A stretch of 64,000 bases of DNA from positions 952,875 through 1,016,874 of the forward strand of contig NZ_LMIR01000001.1 in the NCBI RefSeq assembly GCF_001429165.1, in the 5' to 3' direction. The DNA is from Agromyces sp. Root81 (GTDB lineage: Bacteria > Actinomycetota > Actinomycetes > Actinomycetales > Microbacteriaceae). The position numbers and the translations under genes are program-made. Shown here in pieces: positions 42,432 to 51,178 of the stretch (position 1 is its first letter; the number at the start of each line of letters is the position of its first letter). The notes beneath the pieces were generated by a model. That model had not been told where the DNA came from and did not search any database. It saw nothing but the letters and a program-made list of their open reading frames with translations.

Positions 42432-43334
42432 TCAGCGGAACACCGCGAGCGCCCCCGGAACGATCTCGACGTCGATCGGCAGCTGCCCGATGCGCTCCCC
42501 GTCGGCGTAGGCGACGATGTCGTCCGCCTCGATGCGCACCTCGCGTCCGGTGAGGAACTCCACCGCCGGGTGATCCGTGTGACGACCCGCGAACACCTTC
42601 GGGAAGACGGCGACGAGCCGTGCCCGCGACAGCGGGTGCACGATGAAGACGTCGAGCAGCCCGTCGGAGAGATCGGCGTGCGGCACGATGCGCATGCCGC
42701 CGCCGATCGACGAGTTGTTGGCCACCGAGACGAGCATCGCCCGCTGCTCGCGCCGCACTCCGTCGACCGTGATCGTGTAGCTGCGTGGACGGAAGGTGAC
42801 GAGTTCCCGCACCATCGCGAGCGTGTACCGGCTCGGCCCCTTGGGCCGGGTCATCCCGTTCGCGCGCTCGTTGACGACGGCGTCGAAGCCCGTCGAGACG
42901 ACCGACGCGAACCAGGTGCGCAGTTCGCCGTGCCGGATGAGGCCGGCGTCGATGACCTTCGGCGGGCGGCCGAGCGCCTCCACCAGGGCCTCCGTCGCCG
43001 CTGCCGGGTCGCCGATGGGCAGGCCGAGGCCGCGCGCGAGGTCGTTGCCCGTGCCCGCCGCGACGATCCCGAGCGGCACTCCGGTGCCCGCGAGCAGGTT
43101 CACCCCGAGCGAGACCATGCCGTCGCCGCCGACGACGACCAGCCCGTCGGTGCCGAGGGCGAACGCGGATTCGACCTCTCGCCGCAGCAGTTCGAAGTTC
43201 GCCTCGCGGAGCACCGTGACCTCGTGGCCCTCGCGCATCAGCCGCTCGGCCACCGCCGGGCCGACGGCACGGTTGCGTCCGAAGGAAGCGGCGGGGTTGA
43301 TCGCGACGAGGAGTCGCTTCGATGCGCTGGGCAT
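42432..43334 (-). CDS. Diacylglycerol/lipid kinase family protein
   Basis: 300 residues. The catalytic-domain motif GGDGMVSLGVNLLAGTGVPL and the following AAGTGNDLARGLGLP are the family signatures (glycine-rich nucleotide-binding loop and metal-binding GDG). It phosphorylates a lipid such as diacylglycerol, probably with ATP, at the membrane. The exact lipid is unknown. The ATG at 43334 has no ribosome binding site and lies 6 bp after a possible CAGAAT -10, so it may be leaderless. It is divergent from the MBL-fold gene. Confidence 0.92.
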   Translation of the reverse strand: MPSASKRLLVAINPAASFGRNRAVGPAVAERLMREGHEVTVLREANFELLRREVESAFALGTDGLVVVGGDGMVSLGVNLLAGTGVPLGIVAAGTGNDLARGLGLPIGDPAAATEALVEALGRPPKVIDAGLIRHGELRTWFASVVSTGFDAVVNERANGMTRPKGPSRYTLAMVRELVTFRPRSYTITVDGVRREQRAMLVSVANNSSIGGGMRIVPHADLSDGLLDVFIVHPLSRARLVAVFPKVFAGRHTDHPAVEFLTGREVRIEADDIVAYADGERIGQLPIDVEIVPGALAVFR

Positions 43335-43340
43335 GCAGTG

Positions 43341-43388
43341 ATTCTGGCAGTCGGCAGCCTTGCGCGACGACTGCGGCCGGTGTTGGCT
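43341..43388. promoter_or_regulatory. Divergent promoter region between lipid kinase and MBL-fold genes
   Basis: Minus: CAGAAT (43341-43346) ends 6 bp before the kinase ATG. Plus: TTGCGC (43360-43365), 17-bp spacer, TTGGCT (43383-43388), ending 6 bp before the MBL ATG at 43395. Both fit leaderless transcripts. Confidence 0.45.
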
Positions 43389-43394
43389 CGAATC

Positions 43395-44030
43395 ATGCGC
43401 CTGACGAAACTCGAACACGCCGCACTCGTCATCGAGGAAGCGGGCGGCGAGCTGTTCATCGATCCGGGCAAGTTCACCCGGCCGGTGCCGGCCTCCGCCG
43501 CGGCCGTCGCCGTCGTGATCACCCACCGGCACGACGACCACTGGACGCCGGAGCAGCTGACCCGCATCGTCGCTGCCGCCCCCGAGGTGCGCATCTTCGG
43601 TCCCGCCGGCGTCGCCGCCGCCGCCGCCGACTTCCCCGTCGAGACCGTCGAGGCGGGCGACAGCGTCGAGGTCGGCCCGTTCCGGTTGCGGTTCTTCGGC
43701 GGCCGGCACGCCGTGATCCACCCGTCGATCCCCGTGATCGACAATCTCGGCGTGCTCGTGAACGACGCGCTCTACTACGGCGGCGACTCCTTCACGGTGC
43801 CGGGAGTGGCCGTCGAGGTGCTCGCGGCTCCGGCCGCCGCGCCCTGGATGAAGATCAGCGAGGCGATGGACTACGTCGTCGAGATCGCGCCCCGACGGGC
43901 GTTCCCGAGCCATGAGATGGTGCTCTCGCCGGCAGGGAAGGCGCTCTCGAACGCCCGCCTCGCCTGGGCGACCGAGCAGGGCGGCGGCGAGTACCTGCCG
44001 CTCGAGCCGGGCGGCACCATCGAGATCTGA
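43395..44030 (+). CDS. Metallo-beta-lactamase-fold hydrolase
   Basis: 211 residues, small for the fold. The metal motif is THRHDDHW, a variant of HxHxDH; a later FGGRHAVIHP block and YYGGDSF (metal Asp) complete the set. It is an MBL-fold hydrolase of unknown substrate, probably cytoplasmic (no signal peptide). The start MRLTKLEHAALVIEEAGG is the usual beginning of UlaG-like/metal-dependent hydrolases. It lies between divergent and convergent genes, so it is probably monocistronic. Confidence 0.88.
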   Translation: MRLTKLEHAALVIEEAGGELFIDPGKFTRPVPASAAAVAVVITHRHDDHWTPEQLTRIVAAAPEVRIFGPAGVAAAAADFPVETVEAGDSVEVGPFRLRFFGGRHAVIHPSIPVIDNLGVLVNDALYYGGDSFTVPGVAVEVLAAPAAAPWMKISEAMDYVVEIAPRRAFPSHEMVLSPAGKALSNARLAWATEQGGGEYLPLEPGGTIEI

Positions 44031-44045
44031 CCGCTCGCCGTCGGA

Positions 44046-45512
44046 TCAGGCGACGGAAGCCTCGTCGGACTCGGCCCGCACGCGGAACGTCTGCGCGAGC
44101 GGCGCGGCGAGCGGCGTCATCCGCACCTCGACGCGGAGCCTGCCGGCGGCGCCGGGCAGGAACCACACGAGGTGGTCGGGCGAGTCGCAGACCGCGTCGA
44201 CGGCCGTCTCGCTGGCCGCGGTGCGTCCGCCGATCGCCGCCCACGCGGCCTCGATGGCCGCGCGGCGCTCGACGAAGGGCACATCGAGGGCGACGTTCGT
44301 GGCGAGCACGGCCGACGCCGCGGCATCCGACCACTCGTTCACGAGTCGGCTGAGCACGACGGATGCCTCGAGGGTCTCCGGCCACGGCACCGGTGCCGGC
44401 GACACGGGGCTCACCCGGTCTGCGGCGTCCAGCACGAGCGCCAGCGCCTGCTCCGCGCCTTGGGAGACCCTCGCGTACGTCGCGTTCTCGAAGGCGACGA
44501 CTCCGATGCCCGATGCGACGTGCCAGCGCATGTGCGCGCTGAAGCCCGGATACCCGCCCGAGTGCGACGCGATGGCGCCGAACCGCTCGTCGTGCTCGAC
44601 GAAGAGGCCGAACCCGTAGCCGTACGCGACCGGCGGCGGCGGCACCGGCGCGCCGGGCATGGACGGAGGAGCGTGCCGTTTCGCAGCGACGCGCATGAGC
44701 TGCTGCATCTCGCGCCGGCTGGCGGCGCTGAGCGGACCGCGTTCGTCGCCGACCCATGCCGACGCGAGCCAAGCCGTCCACTCGGCGAGGCTCGCCGCCG
44801 AGGCGAAGAGTCCGCCGATGGCGGAGAACACGCCCGGGCCGGTGAATGGGAGCGCGAGCCATCCGTCGTCACCGAATCGGCGGTACCCGGTCGCGACCGC
44901 CGCACCGTCGTGCGCCGGCCGCTCGAAGTGCACGTCGAGTCCGAGCGGTTCGATGAGCTCGCGGGCGACGAAATCGGTGAACGCGTCGCCCGACACCCGT
45001 TCGACGACCTGGCCGAGCACGGCGTAACCGAGGTTCGAGTACTCGAGCACGGTGCCCGGCACCGTGGCGCAGCGGACGCCCGCGGCGAGCGTCGCACTGA
45101 ACTCCTCGCGCGTCATGGACTCCTCGCGGTCGGCCCACGGGTCGTCGGTCGGGAGTCCGCCCGACATCGTCATGAGCATGCGCACCGTCGGGTCGACCTC
45201 GAGGCCGCCAGGAACCTCGGGCGAGAACTCGGGCACGAACGAGCGCGCCGGCGCATCGAGGTCGAGCAGGCCGCGGTCGCGGAGGAGCAGGAGGGCGGCA
45301 GCGGTGAAGCTCTTCGTGCAACTCGCGATGCGGAAGAGCGTGTCGGCGCCGGGCGACCGGCCGGTGTCGAGATCGTCGATGCCGATGCCGCCGGCGGCGA
45401 CGACGCCGCTGCGATCGAACACGGACCAGCTCGCTCCCGGGGCGGTTCGCGCGGCGACCCGTTCGGTGAAGACGGCCTCGACGGCCTGCAGGGTCTCGGC
45501 GGCGACGGTCAT
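44046..45512 (-). CDS. Serine hydrolase of the beta-lactamase/class C PBP-like family
   Basis: 488 residues. The active-site tetrad SCTK (Ser64, Lys67) and YSN in LEYSNLGYAVLGQVV are the two classic motifs of class C beta-lactamase-like hydrolases; HSGGYPGF resembles the third motif (H/KxG). It could be an esterase, D-amino-acid peptidase or transpeptidase-like enzyme. No signal peptide is seen, which favours a cytoplasmic esterase or peptidase. The ATG at 45512 has AAGGAG four bases upstream. It converges with the MBL gene. Confidence 0.88.
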   Translation of the reverse strand: MTVAAETLQAVEAVFTERVAARTAPGASWSVFDRSGVVAAGGIGIDDLDTGRSPGADTLFRIASCTKSFTAAALLLLRDRGLLDLDAPARSFVPEFSPEVPGGLEVDPTVRMLMTMSGGLPTDDPWADREESMTREEFSATLAAGVRCATVPGTVLEYSNLGYAVLGQVVERVSGDAFTDFVARELIEPLGLDVHFERPAHDGAAVATGYRRFGDDGWLALPFTGPGVFSAIGGLFASAASLAEWTAWLASAWVGDERGPLSAASRREMQQLMRVAAKRHAPPSMPGAPVPPPPVAYGYGFGLFVEHDERFGAIASHSGGYPGFSAHMRWHVASGIGVVAFENATYARVSQGAEQALALVLDAADRVSPVSPAPVPWPETLEASVVLSRLVNEWSDAAASAVLATNVALDVPFVERRAAIEAAWAAIGGRTAASETAVDAVCDSPDHLVWFLPGAAGRLRVEVRMTPLAAPLAQTFRVRAESDEASVA

Positions 45513-45889
45513 GCTGCTCCTTCGTGATGCGCCCGCCGGCGCGGGCCGCAACCAGCGTACAAGTCGGAGGTTTCGCACGAGCTCGCGCCACTCGCCTGTG
45601 GCACTCCGACAACGTCGGACGGATTCGGCGGCGCTTCCGTTGGCGATTCGCACACAACTTCGGCCGCATACGTTGACGAAATCTCAGTCGCTGGTACGTT
45701 CATGTCACTTCGGGGTCGCTCCGCTCCGCCGATGATGCCGACGCCGGCATCGTCGGATGCGCGAGTCCCCGCGCCTCATGCGATCGGCCCACCCTCGCCG
45801 ATCGACGGCGGCGGCCACGGCACCGGTCGCGAATCCTGCACCCCCCATCTCGGCGCGCACTGTCGCGCGCCCGCACACCTGGAGTCTCA
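45513..45889. other. 377-bp intergenic region with one clear plus-strand promoter
   Basis: Apart from the promoter at 45673-45700 there is no gene I can support. A 63-codon frame (45702-45893) overlaps the next ATG but is Pro/Ala/Gly-rich with no ribosome binding site. Confidence 0.6.
45673..45700 (+). promoter_or_regulatory. Promoter of the heptad-repeat protein (TTGACG-N16-TACGTT)
   Basis: -35 TTGACG (45673-45678) and -10 TACGTT (45695-45700), spacer 16 bp. The leader would be about 180 nt, unusually long for this region. Confidence 0.6.
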
Positions 45890-47575
45890 ATGACGAGAAT
45901 CGAATCCGCCTCCGAGCACCAGCACGGCGCCGGTCTCAAGATCGCCGTCATCGTGCTCGCGCTCGCGCTCGCAACGATGACGACCCTCTTCCTGCTTACG
46001 ACGAGCAAGCTCGCAGGCGGCGCCGACCAGCTGGCGGCGGGCGCGGCGCAGGCGAGCGACGGTTCGCAGCAGGTCGCCGACGGGGCGGGCGAGCTCTCGG
46101 CCGGAAGCGCGGAGCTGAGCGACGGTGCAGCGGATGCCGCGACCGGCGCCGAGAAGCTCTCTGTCGGTGCCGGTACAGCGGCCGTGGGTGCCGAGAAGCT
46201 CCGCGTCGGCGCCGCGAAGGCGGCGACCGGCGCCGTCACCCTTGCTGACGGGGCAGCGGCGAGCGCGACCGGTGCCGCTGAACTCGCCGAGGGCGCCGAC
46301 AAGGCCGCCTCGGGCTCCGTCAGCCTGTCGGACGGCATCACGCTCGCAGCAGCCGGTGCGACCGACGTGCGCAACGGCGTCTCCCTCGTTGCCGCGGCGA
46401 ACGGCGAGATCGCCGGCAAGTCCTCGCTCCTCAGTGCCGGCGCACGGGCAGTCGCCGACGGCGCCGGGGGAATCCGCGACGGCGTGAAGGCGGCGAACGC
46501 GGGCGTCACGGACGTCGCCAACGGTGCGCTGGCCCTGCAAGCCGGCGCCGACAAGGTGGAAGCAGGACTCGGCGCCCTCGCACCGGGCTTGGACACGCTG
46601 AAGGCCGGCGCGTCGGCCCTGGCCTCCGGCACGACGGAGCTTCACACCGGCGCGAAGGACCTCGTCACCGCGAACACCTCGCTCGTCGACGGCATCGCCG
46701 CATTGCGAGCCCAGCTCGAACAGGGCGGGGCATCCGCTGAAGTGCTCGGTTCGCTCGACCAGCTGAAGGCCGGTGCCGCACAGGCGGCAAGCGGCGCTGC
46801 CACGCTGGAAGTGGGTGCGGCGAACGCGGCCGCAGGCGCGGCTGACGTCGATACCGGCGTACAGACGGCGCACAGCACCGTCGCAGCGCTCGTTCCAGGC
46901 GCCACAACCGTCTCGGACGGCGCGGACGACCTTGTGATCGGAACTTCGACCCTCAGCGCGAAGCTCCAGCCGCTCGTGGTCGGCTCGGCGACTCTCGCCG
47001 ACAAGAGCGTCGTGCTCGCCGCCGGCAACAGCCTGCTCGCGGGTGGCGCGGCCACGCTGTTCACGAAGACCGGCGACCTCCTCGCCGGCAGCACCCGGCT
47101 GAACGACGGCACCGCGACGCTCGACCTCCGTGTCGACGAATTGGTGGCCGGTACGCAGAAGGTCGCCGCCGGCGCGACGAGCCTGTCCTCGGGCGCCGAA
47201 CGCCTCTCTACCGGTGCGAGCGACCTGTCTTCGGGCACGAGCGAGCTCGGCACGGGAGCGGCGAATCTCGCAGCCGGCACCAGTACGCTCCAGCGCGGAG
47301 CAGTCGAGCTGGCCGACGGCACGAGCGAACTCGCCGACGGTTCCGAGACGCTCGCGAGCGGAGCATCCCAGCTCGCGACCGGCACCACCGAGCTGAACGA
47401 CGGCAATGTGCTCGTCGCCGAGGGCAGTGCGACGCTCGCCACCGGCGCGGCCGGAGTCTCCCCCGCGACCATGGGGCCGTGGCTCCTCGTCGCACTCGGT
47501 GTCGGTGCCGCAGCGATCGCGGCGTGGATCATCCACCGCGTGCGGTTCGCCCGACGGGAGTCGGTCACCGCCTGA
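45890..47575 (+). CDS. xxxLxxG heptad-repeat membrane-anchored protein
   Basis: 561 residues. One N-terminal membrane helix (about 16-38), about 480 residues of seven-residue repeats of the form xxxLxxG (for example GADQLAAGAAQ, GAGELSAGSAE, GAEKLSVGAG), and a C-terminal membrane helix (about 529-551) with a short basic tail. Such repeats occur in YhgE/Pip-type and MmpL-associated proteins, but here they make up almost the whole protein and no transporter domain is present. Expected topology is two membrane anchors with a long extracytoplasmic coil between. The ATG at 45890 has a weak GGAG upstream. Function unknown. Confidence 0.82.
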   Translation: MTRIESASEHQHGAGLKIAVIVLALALATMTTLFLLTTSKLAGGADQLAAGAAQASDGSQQVADGAGELSAGSAELSDGAADAATGAEKLSVGAGTAAVGAEKLRVGAAKAATGAVTLADGAAASATGAAELAEGADKAASGSVSLSDGITLAAAGATDVRNGVSLVAAANGEIAGKSSLLSAGARAVADGAGGIRDGVKAANAGVTDVANGALALQAGADKVEAGLGALAPGLDTLKAGASALASGTTELHTGAKDLVTANTSLVDGIAALRAQLEQGGASAEVLGSLDQLKAGAAQAASGAATLEVGAANAAAGAADVDTGVQTAHSTVAALVPGATTVSDGADDLVIGTSTLSAKLQPLVVGSATLADKSVVLAAGNSLLAGGAATLFTKTGDLLAGSTRLNDGTATLDLRVDELVAGTQKVAAGATSLSSGAERLSTGASDLSSGTSELGTGAANLAAGTSTLQRGAVELADGTSELADGSETLASGASQLATGTTELNDGNVLVAEGSATLATGAAGVSPATMGPWLLVALGVGAAAIAAWIIHRVRFARRESVTA

Positions 47576-47594
47576 GCACGGACCGGCCGCCGGG

Positions 47595-50012
47595 TCAGTG
47601 GCCTCGGTCGTCTCCGCGACCGGGGCCGCCCCGGCGGCCCTCGTCGCCGGGGCCGCCGTCGGACGAGCCGTCACCCGGCATCTGCTCTTCGTCGAAACCC
47701 TGCACCTGGGTCGTCTGATCCGGAGGCGGCGACTCGGTGCCGGGCAGCGGAGCGTGCGGCGGTGCGACCGGATGCCCCGGGTCGGCGACCGAGAACGCAT
47801 CGCCGCCGTACTTCGCCGCGGCCACCGACATCACCATCGGCCACATGCGGTGGCGGGCTGTCGCGGCGGAACCGCTGCTGAACGAGATGCCGCGCTGGTT
47901 CGCGTCGCCGTAGAGGCTCACGACACCGGCGACCGTCGCCACCTTCGAGCTGGCGCCCGCCATCCAGGTGTCCTTGTTGCCGTCGGTCGTGCCGGTCTTG
48001 CCGATCAGCGGCACGTGCGGCTGCGTATCCCTGTTCGACACGGTCGCCGTGCCGTTCGTCATCACGAGCTGCATCGCGTAGTGCATGGCCGCCGCGACCT
48101 CGGGCGTGACGGACGGCGTGCACGACGATTTCGGCACCGCGACCTCCTCGCCGTCGCGGTCGACGATGCGATCGATCGCGATGGGCGTGCAGGTGACGCC
48201 GTTGTTCGCGATGCCGGCGAACGCGACCGCGAGACTGAGCGGCGCCACCTCGTTCGTGCCGAGCACCGACGAGGGCCCCTGCTGGAGCGGATCTCCGTTG
48301 GCCCGGTGCATCCCGAACGCCTCGGCGGTCTTGCGGATGCCGCAGAGGTCGAGCTTCTTCGCCATGCCGACGAAGCCGGTGTTGATCGAACCGATGGTCG
48401 ATTCGAGCGCGGAATAGTTGGCGCCCGACTCGTTGGAGTCGTTCTTGGGGGCCCACTTCTCGGCGGTGGCGTTCACCGGGCCGTTGCAGCTGTCCTGGAA
48501 GATCCCCCAGTTCGACTTCGGCTTCGAGTCGACGCGTTCGTTCAGCGCATGCCCCTCGTTCAGCCATTGGGCGAGGGTGAACACCTTGTAGGTGGACCCG
48601 GGCTGGAACCCGCTCGACCCGCCCTGCGTGTAGTCGGTGTTGTAGTTGACGCTCGTGTACTGCGGGCCGAGTGCGAGCACGTCCGGGTCCTGGCTGTACA
48701 CCTTGTTCTGCGCCATCGCAAGCACCCTGCCGGTGCCGACCTGCACGCTCGAGATCACGCTTCCGACGTCCCACCCGGGGTAGGTCTGCGGCACGTTCTG
48801 GGCGATCGCGTTCACCGCGGCGTTCTGCAGGTCGAGGTCGAGCGTCGTGTAGACGTCGTATCCCCCGCGACGGAAGTTGCGCATTCGCGTTTCCTCGTCT
48901 TCACCGAAGGTCGGGTCGGTCTGCAGGATGTTCTTGACGTAGTCGCAGAAGTACGCGGAGTCCGATGCGGTCTGGCAGCCGGTGCTCGGCTCGTTGATGA
49001 CCGGCTCGATCGGCGTGGCGAGCGCGGCGTCGTACTCCTCCTGCGTGATCTTGTGCTCCTTGAGCATGTGCTCGAGGATGTAGTCGCGGCGCTCCTTGTT
49101 CTTCGCGTACCCGTTCGCGGCGCCGTTCTCCTCGCTCTCGGGCTTGTCGATCTGGAACTTCACGGGGTTGTTGACGATCGCCAGCAGCGATGCGGCCTGC
49201 GCGAGCGTGAGGTTCGCCGCACTCGTCGAGTAGTAGTAGTTGGCGGCCGCCTCGATGCCGTAGACGGTGCCGCCGAAGCCGGCGATGTTCAGGTAGCCGA
49301 GCAGGATCTCGCTCTTCGAGTACCGCTTCTCGACGCCGATCGCGAGACGCATCTCCTTGAGCTTGCGCTCGATGCCGGCACTGCCGTCGGATTCGGTGGC
49401 CGATTCGTAGCACTTCATGCGCTCGGCATCGACGAGGGCGGCGCGGTCGTCGTAGGTGAGCGCGTCCACCTCTTCTTCAGTGAGCCCCTCGACGGCGGTG
49501 TCATGGGCCTCCGCCTCGCACTCCTGCACGCGCACGTTCTTCACGTACTGTTGCGCGATCGAGGAACCACCCTGAGTGCGACCACCCGTCGCGGTCTTGA
49601 CCGCTGCGCGGAGCGTGCCCTGGAGGTCGACGCCGCCGTGGTCGTAGAACCGCGGGTCCTCACCGGCGATCGCGGCGTCCTTCACGTACTGGTTGATAGC
49701 CTCCCAGCCGACCTCGACGCGGTTCTGGTCGTAGAACGAGGCGAGCAGCAGTGGCGCCCCGTCAGGGCCCATGGCGTAGATGTTGCTCTTCTCCGAGAGC
49801 TCGTCGATCTGGAGGTACCCCGGGAGGTTCTCGAACATGTTGATGGTTCCGGATGCCGCGATGCCGACGGTCGCGAGAGCCGGCGTCACTCCGGCCACGA
49901 CGAGCATGGCGGCGGCGACACTCGCGGCGATGAGCCCCACGAAGCCGCCCAGGACGCCGAGTGGCGTTCGCGTCTCCTGGAAGTCACGATTCCGCATGTT
50001 CCCAGAACCCAT
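47595..50012 (-). CDS. Bifunctional penicillin-binding protein (PBP1-type transglycosylase/transpeptidase)
   Basis: 805 residues. A cytoplasmic N-terminus and one membrane helix (about 24-50), then a GT51 glycosyltransferase domain with EDPRFYDHGGVD near residue 118 and QGGSSIAQQYVKN near 150, then a transpeptidase domain with GSTYKVF (near 473) and GKTGTTDGNKD (near 670). Both activities look intact. It polymerises and crosslinks peptidoglycan outside the membrane. The C-terminal 60 residues are Pro/Gly/Asp-rich and probably disordered, as in other actinobacterial PBP1 proteins. Confidence 0.94.
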   Translation of the reverse strand: MGSGNMRNRDFQETRTPLGVLGGFVGLIAASVAAAMLVVAGVTPALATVGIAASGTINMFENLPGYLQIDELSEKSNIYAMGPDGAPLLLASFYDQNRVEVGWEAINQYVKDAAIAGEDPRFYDHGGVDLQGTLRAAVKTATGGRTQGGSSIAQQYVKNVRVQECEAEAHDTAVEGLTEEEVDALTYDDRAALVDAERMKCYESATESDGSAGIERKLKEMRLAIGVEKRYSKSEILLGYLNIAGFGGTVYGIEAAANYYYSTSAANLTLAQAASLLAIVNNPVKFQIDKPESEENGAANGYAKNKERRDYILEHMLKEHKITQEEYDAALATPIEPVINEPSTGCQTASDSAYFCDYVKNILQTDPTFGEDEETRMRNFRRGGYDVYTTLDLDLQNAAVNAIAQNVPQTYPGWDVGSVISSVQVGTGRVLAMAQNKVYSQDPDVLALGPQYTSVNYNTDYTQGGSSGFQPGSTYKVFTLAQWLNEGHALNERVDSKPKSNWGIFQDSCNGPVNATAEKWAPKNDSNESGANYSALESTIGSINTGFVGMAKKLDLCGIRKTAEAFGMHRANGDPLQQGPSSVLGTNEVAPLSLAVAFAGIANNGVTCTPIAIDRIVDRDGEEVAVPKSSCTPSVTPEVAAAMHYAMQLVMTNGTATVSNRDTQPHVPLIGKTGTTDGNKDTWMAGASSKVATVAGVVSLYGDANQRGISFSSGSAATARHRMWPMVMSVAAAKYGGDAFSVADPGHPVAPPHAPLPGTESPPPDQTTQVQGFDEEQMPGDGSSDGGPGDEGRRGGPGRGDDRGH

Positions 50013-50107
50013 GGCTCACCCAATCCTCTGTCGGCGTTTCGCGGTCTCCGTCGAGCCCGTAGGGAGGCTCGAAGGGTGCCGACACTCCATGCAAGCGCAG
50101 CGCACCC

Positions 50108-50192
50108 CGGATGTCCAGCCCGCGCGCGGCTCGCCGCCCACTGCGAGCGCGTCGGCGCCCGCTGCGAGCTGCCGGCGCGTGAGCCCGATCCG
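50108..50192. repeat. Direct repeat copy A (85 bp)
   Basis: Aligns without gaps to 50476-50560 at about 69 of 85 positions by eye, starting CGGATGTCCAGCCC. Copy A lies upstream of the small membrane protein, copy B downstream. Confidence 0.8.
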
Positions 50193-50272
50193 AACGTCGC
50201 CATGCGGCGGGATGATCGGGATCAGGTGGTGGATTCGCCCTGGCGGCGTATCGTGTGCCCCGGGAGGTCGAG

Positions 50273-50464
50273 ATGACTGACAGGAGTTCGAACGCCGGAT
50301 GCTTCGCCGGCGGAGGTGCGATCTACGGGCTCGGCATCATCGGGGCCTGGGTGTTCTTCTTCCAGCAGGCCGATGCGTTCTGGGAGTTCGTCGGGGCATT
50401 CTTCCAGGGCATCTTCTGGCCGGCGTTCATGGTGTACGAGGTGTTCCTGGCGCTCGTCGAGTGA
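50273..50464 (+). CDS. Small membrane protein (63 aa)
   Basis: 63 residues with a Gly-rich hydrophobic segment (about 10-30) and an aromatic-rich second segment (about 32-60, with FWEFVGAFFQGIFWPAF). Probably two short membrane helices. The ATG at 50273 has GGGAGG five bases upstream, which supports a real gene, and a possible -10 TATCGT lies at 50249-50254. I do not recognise it. It sits between the two copies of the 85-bp repeat. Confidence 0.7.
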   Translation: MTDRSSNAGCFAGGGAIYGLGIIGAWVFFFQQADAFWEFVGAFFQGIFWPAFMVYEVFLALVE

Positions 50465-50475
50465 GGCGTGCGCCT

Positions 50476-50560
50476 CGGATGTCCAGCCCACTCGCGGATC
50501 GGTGCGCGCGGCGAGCGCGTGGACACCCTATGCGAGCTGCCGCAGCGTGAGCGCGATCCG
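50476..50560. repeat. Direct repeat copy B (85 bp)
   Basis: Second copy of the 85-bp repeat. On the minus strand its sequence includes the last codons and stop of the phosphotransferase remnant at 50528-50899. Confidence 0.8.
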
Positions 50561-50899
50561 CCGTCGGACGTATCGAACGGTGAGCGCCCGTTCGAGACCG
50601 CGGTAGCCGCGAGGCGGGCCCTCGGCGAGCATGATGAGCGACAGGTAGAGCGAGGCGAGCCGGAAGTACTCCGTTTCGGCGCGCATGAGGTGCTGCTCGT
50701 ACGCGAGACGCGGCAGGCCCTCGGGCGGAGCGACCTTGACGACGGCGTCGGGCCGGTCGGCGAACGCCAGCAGGTATGCGGCGTTGTACATGCCCTCGTC
50801 GAGCGGTCGCACGCTCGTGAGCCCGGCATCGCGAAGATGATGTGCGACGAGCTGTGCGATGGTCTCGCCCGGCACCGCGACCTTGCTGCGACCGTGCAT
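50528..50899 (-). pseudogene. Phosphotransferase (APH-like) remnant with internal in-frame deletion
   Basis: 123 codons. The N-terminal 75 residues (VRPLDEGMYNAAYLLAFAD, then AVVKVAPPE, then YEQHLMRAETEYF) match the N-lobe of the aminoglycoside/choline kinase-like phosphotransferases. They are followed directly by RLASLYLSLIMLAEGPPRGY, which resembles the family's C-terminal helices. The catalytic centre (HxD loop and DxD metal site) is missing, so it cannot phosphorylate. The ATG at 50899 keeps GGGGAG upstream. The loss looks like one clean in-frame deletion rather than random decay. Confidence 0.65.
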
Positions 50900-50968
50900 C
50901 ACCGCTCCCCGATCCGCATCGAATGGAGCGAGAATACCGAACAACGCTCGGTTTCTGCGAGGGGTACG

Positions 50969-50995
50969 AAAAAGGCCCGGATGACCGGGCCTTTT
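50969..50995 (-). terminator. Intrinsic terminator of tRNA-Gln
   Basis: GGCCCGG (50974-50980) and CCGGGCC (50985-50991) form a 7-bp stem with a 4-base loop, flanked by A-runs that read as a U-tract on the minus strand. Confidence 0.8.
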
Positions 50996-51008
50996 CACAA
51001 GATTCTGG

Positions 51009-51080
51009 CTGGGGTACCTGGACTCGAACCAAGAACAACGGTACCAGAAACCGCCGTGTTGCCAATTACACCATACCCCA
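51009..51080 (-). tRNA. tRNA-Gln (CUG anticodon)
   Basis: A 72-base cloverleaf on the minus strand begins TGGGGTATGGTGTAATTGG. The acceptor stem TGGGGTA/TACCCCA is perfect, the D-stem is GTGT/ACAC, the anticodon loop has CTG, and the discriminator base is G, usual for tRNA-Gln. It is followed by a terminator. Confidence 0.95.
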
Positions 51081-51113
51081 ATGGCTGAAACCGAAGTCCC
51101 GCGCCGACATGTA

Positions 51114-51142
51114 ACTCTAGCCTACGGCGCGACGCCCGCCAA
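51114..51142 (-). promoter_or_regulatory. Promoter of tRNA-Gln (TTGGCG-N17-TAGAGT)
   Basis: -35 TTGGCG (51137-51142) and -10 TAGAGT (51114-51119), 17-bp spacer, about 33 bp before the tRNA 5' end. Confidence 0.65.
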
Positions 51143-51178
51143 ACTGAGCAGCGCTCACCCGGCGGGCGCCCGCGCGCG

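Noticed and set aside
45702-45893. 63-codon plus-strand frame whose stop overlaps the start of the heptad-repeat gene (ATGA)
   Set aside because: Low-complexity Pro/Ala/Gly composition, no ribosome binding site, no recognisable domain, and start too close to the -10 box.
50013-50272. Minus-strand open frame upstream of the PBP with a CxCxxC cluster (RCACMECRH)
   Set aside because: No usable start codon near the conserved part and no family recognised; noted only because it overlaps repeat copy A.
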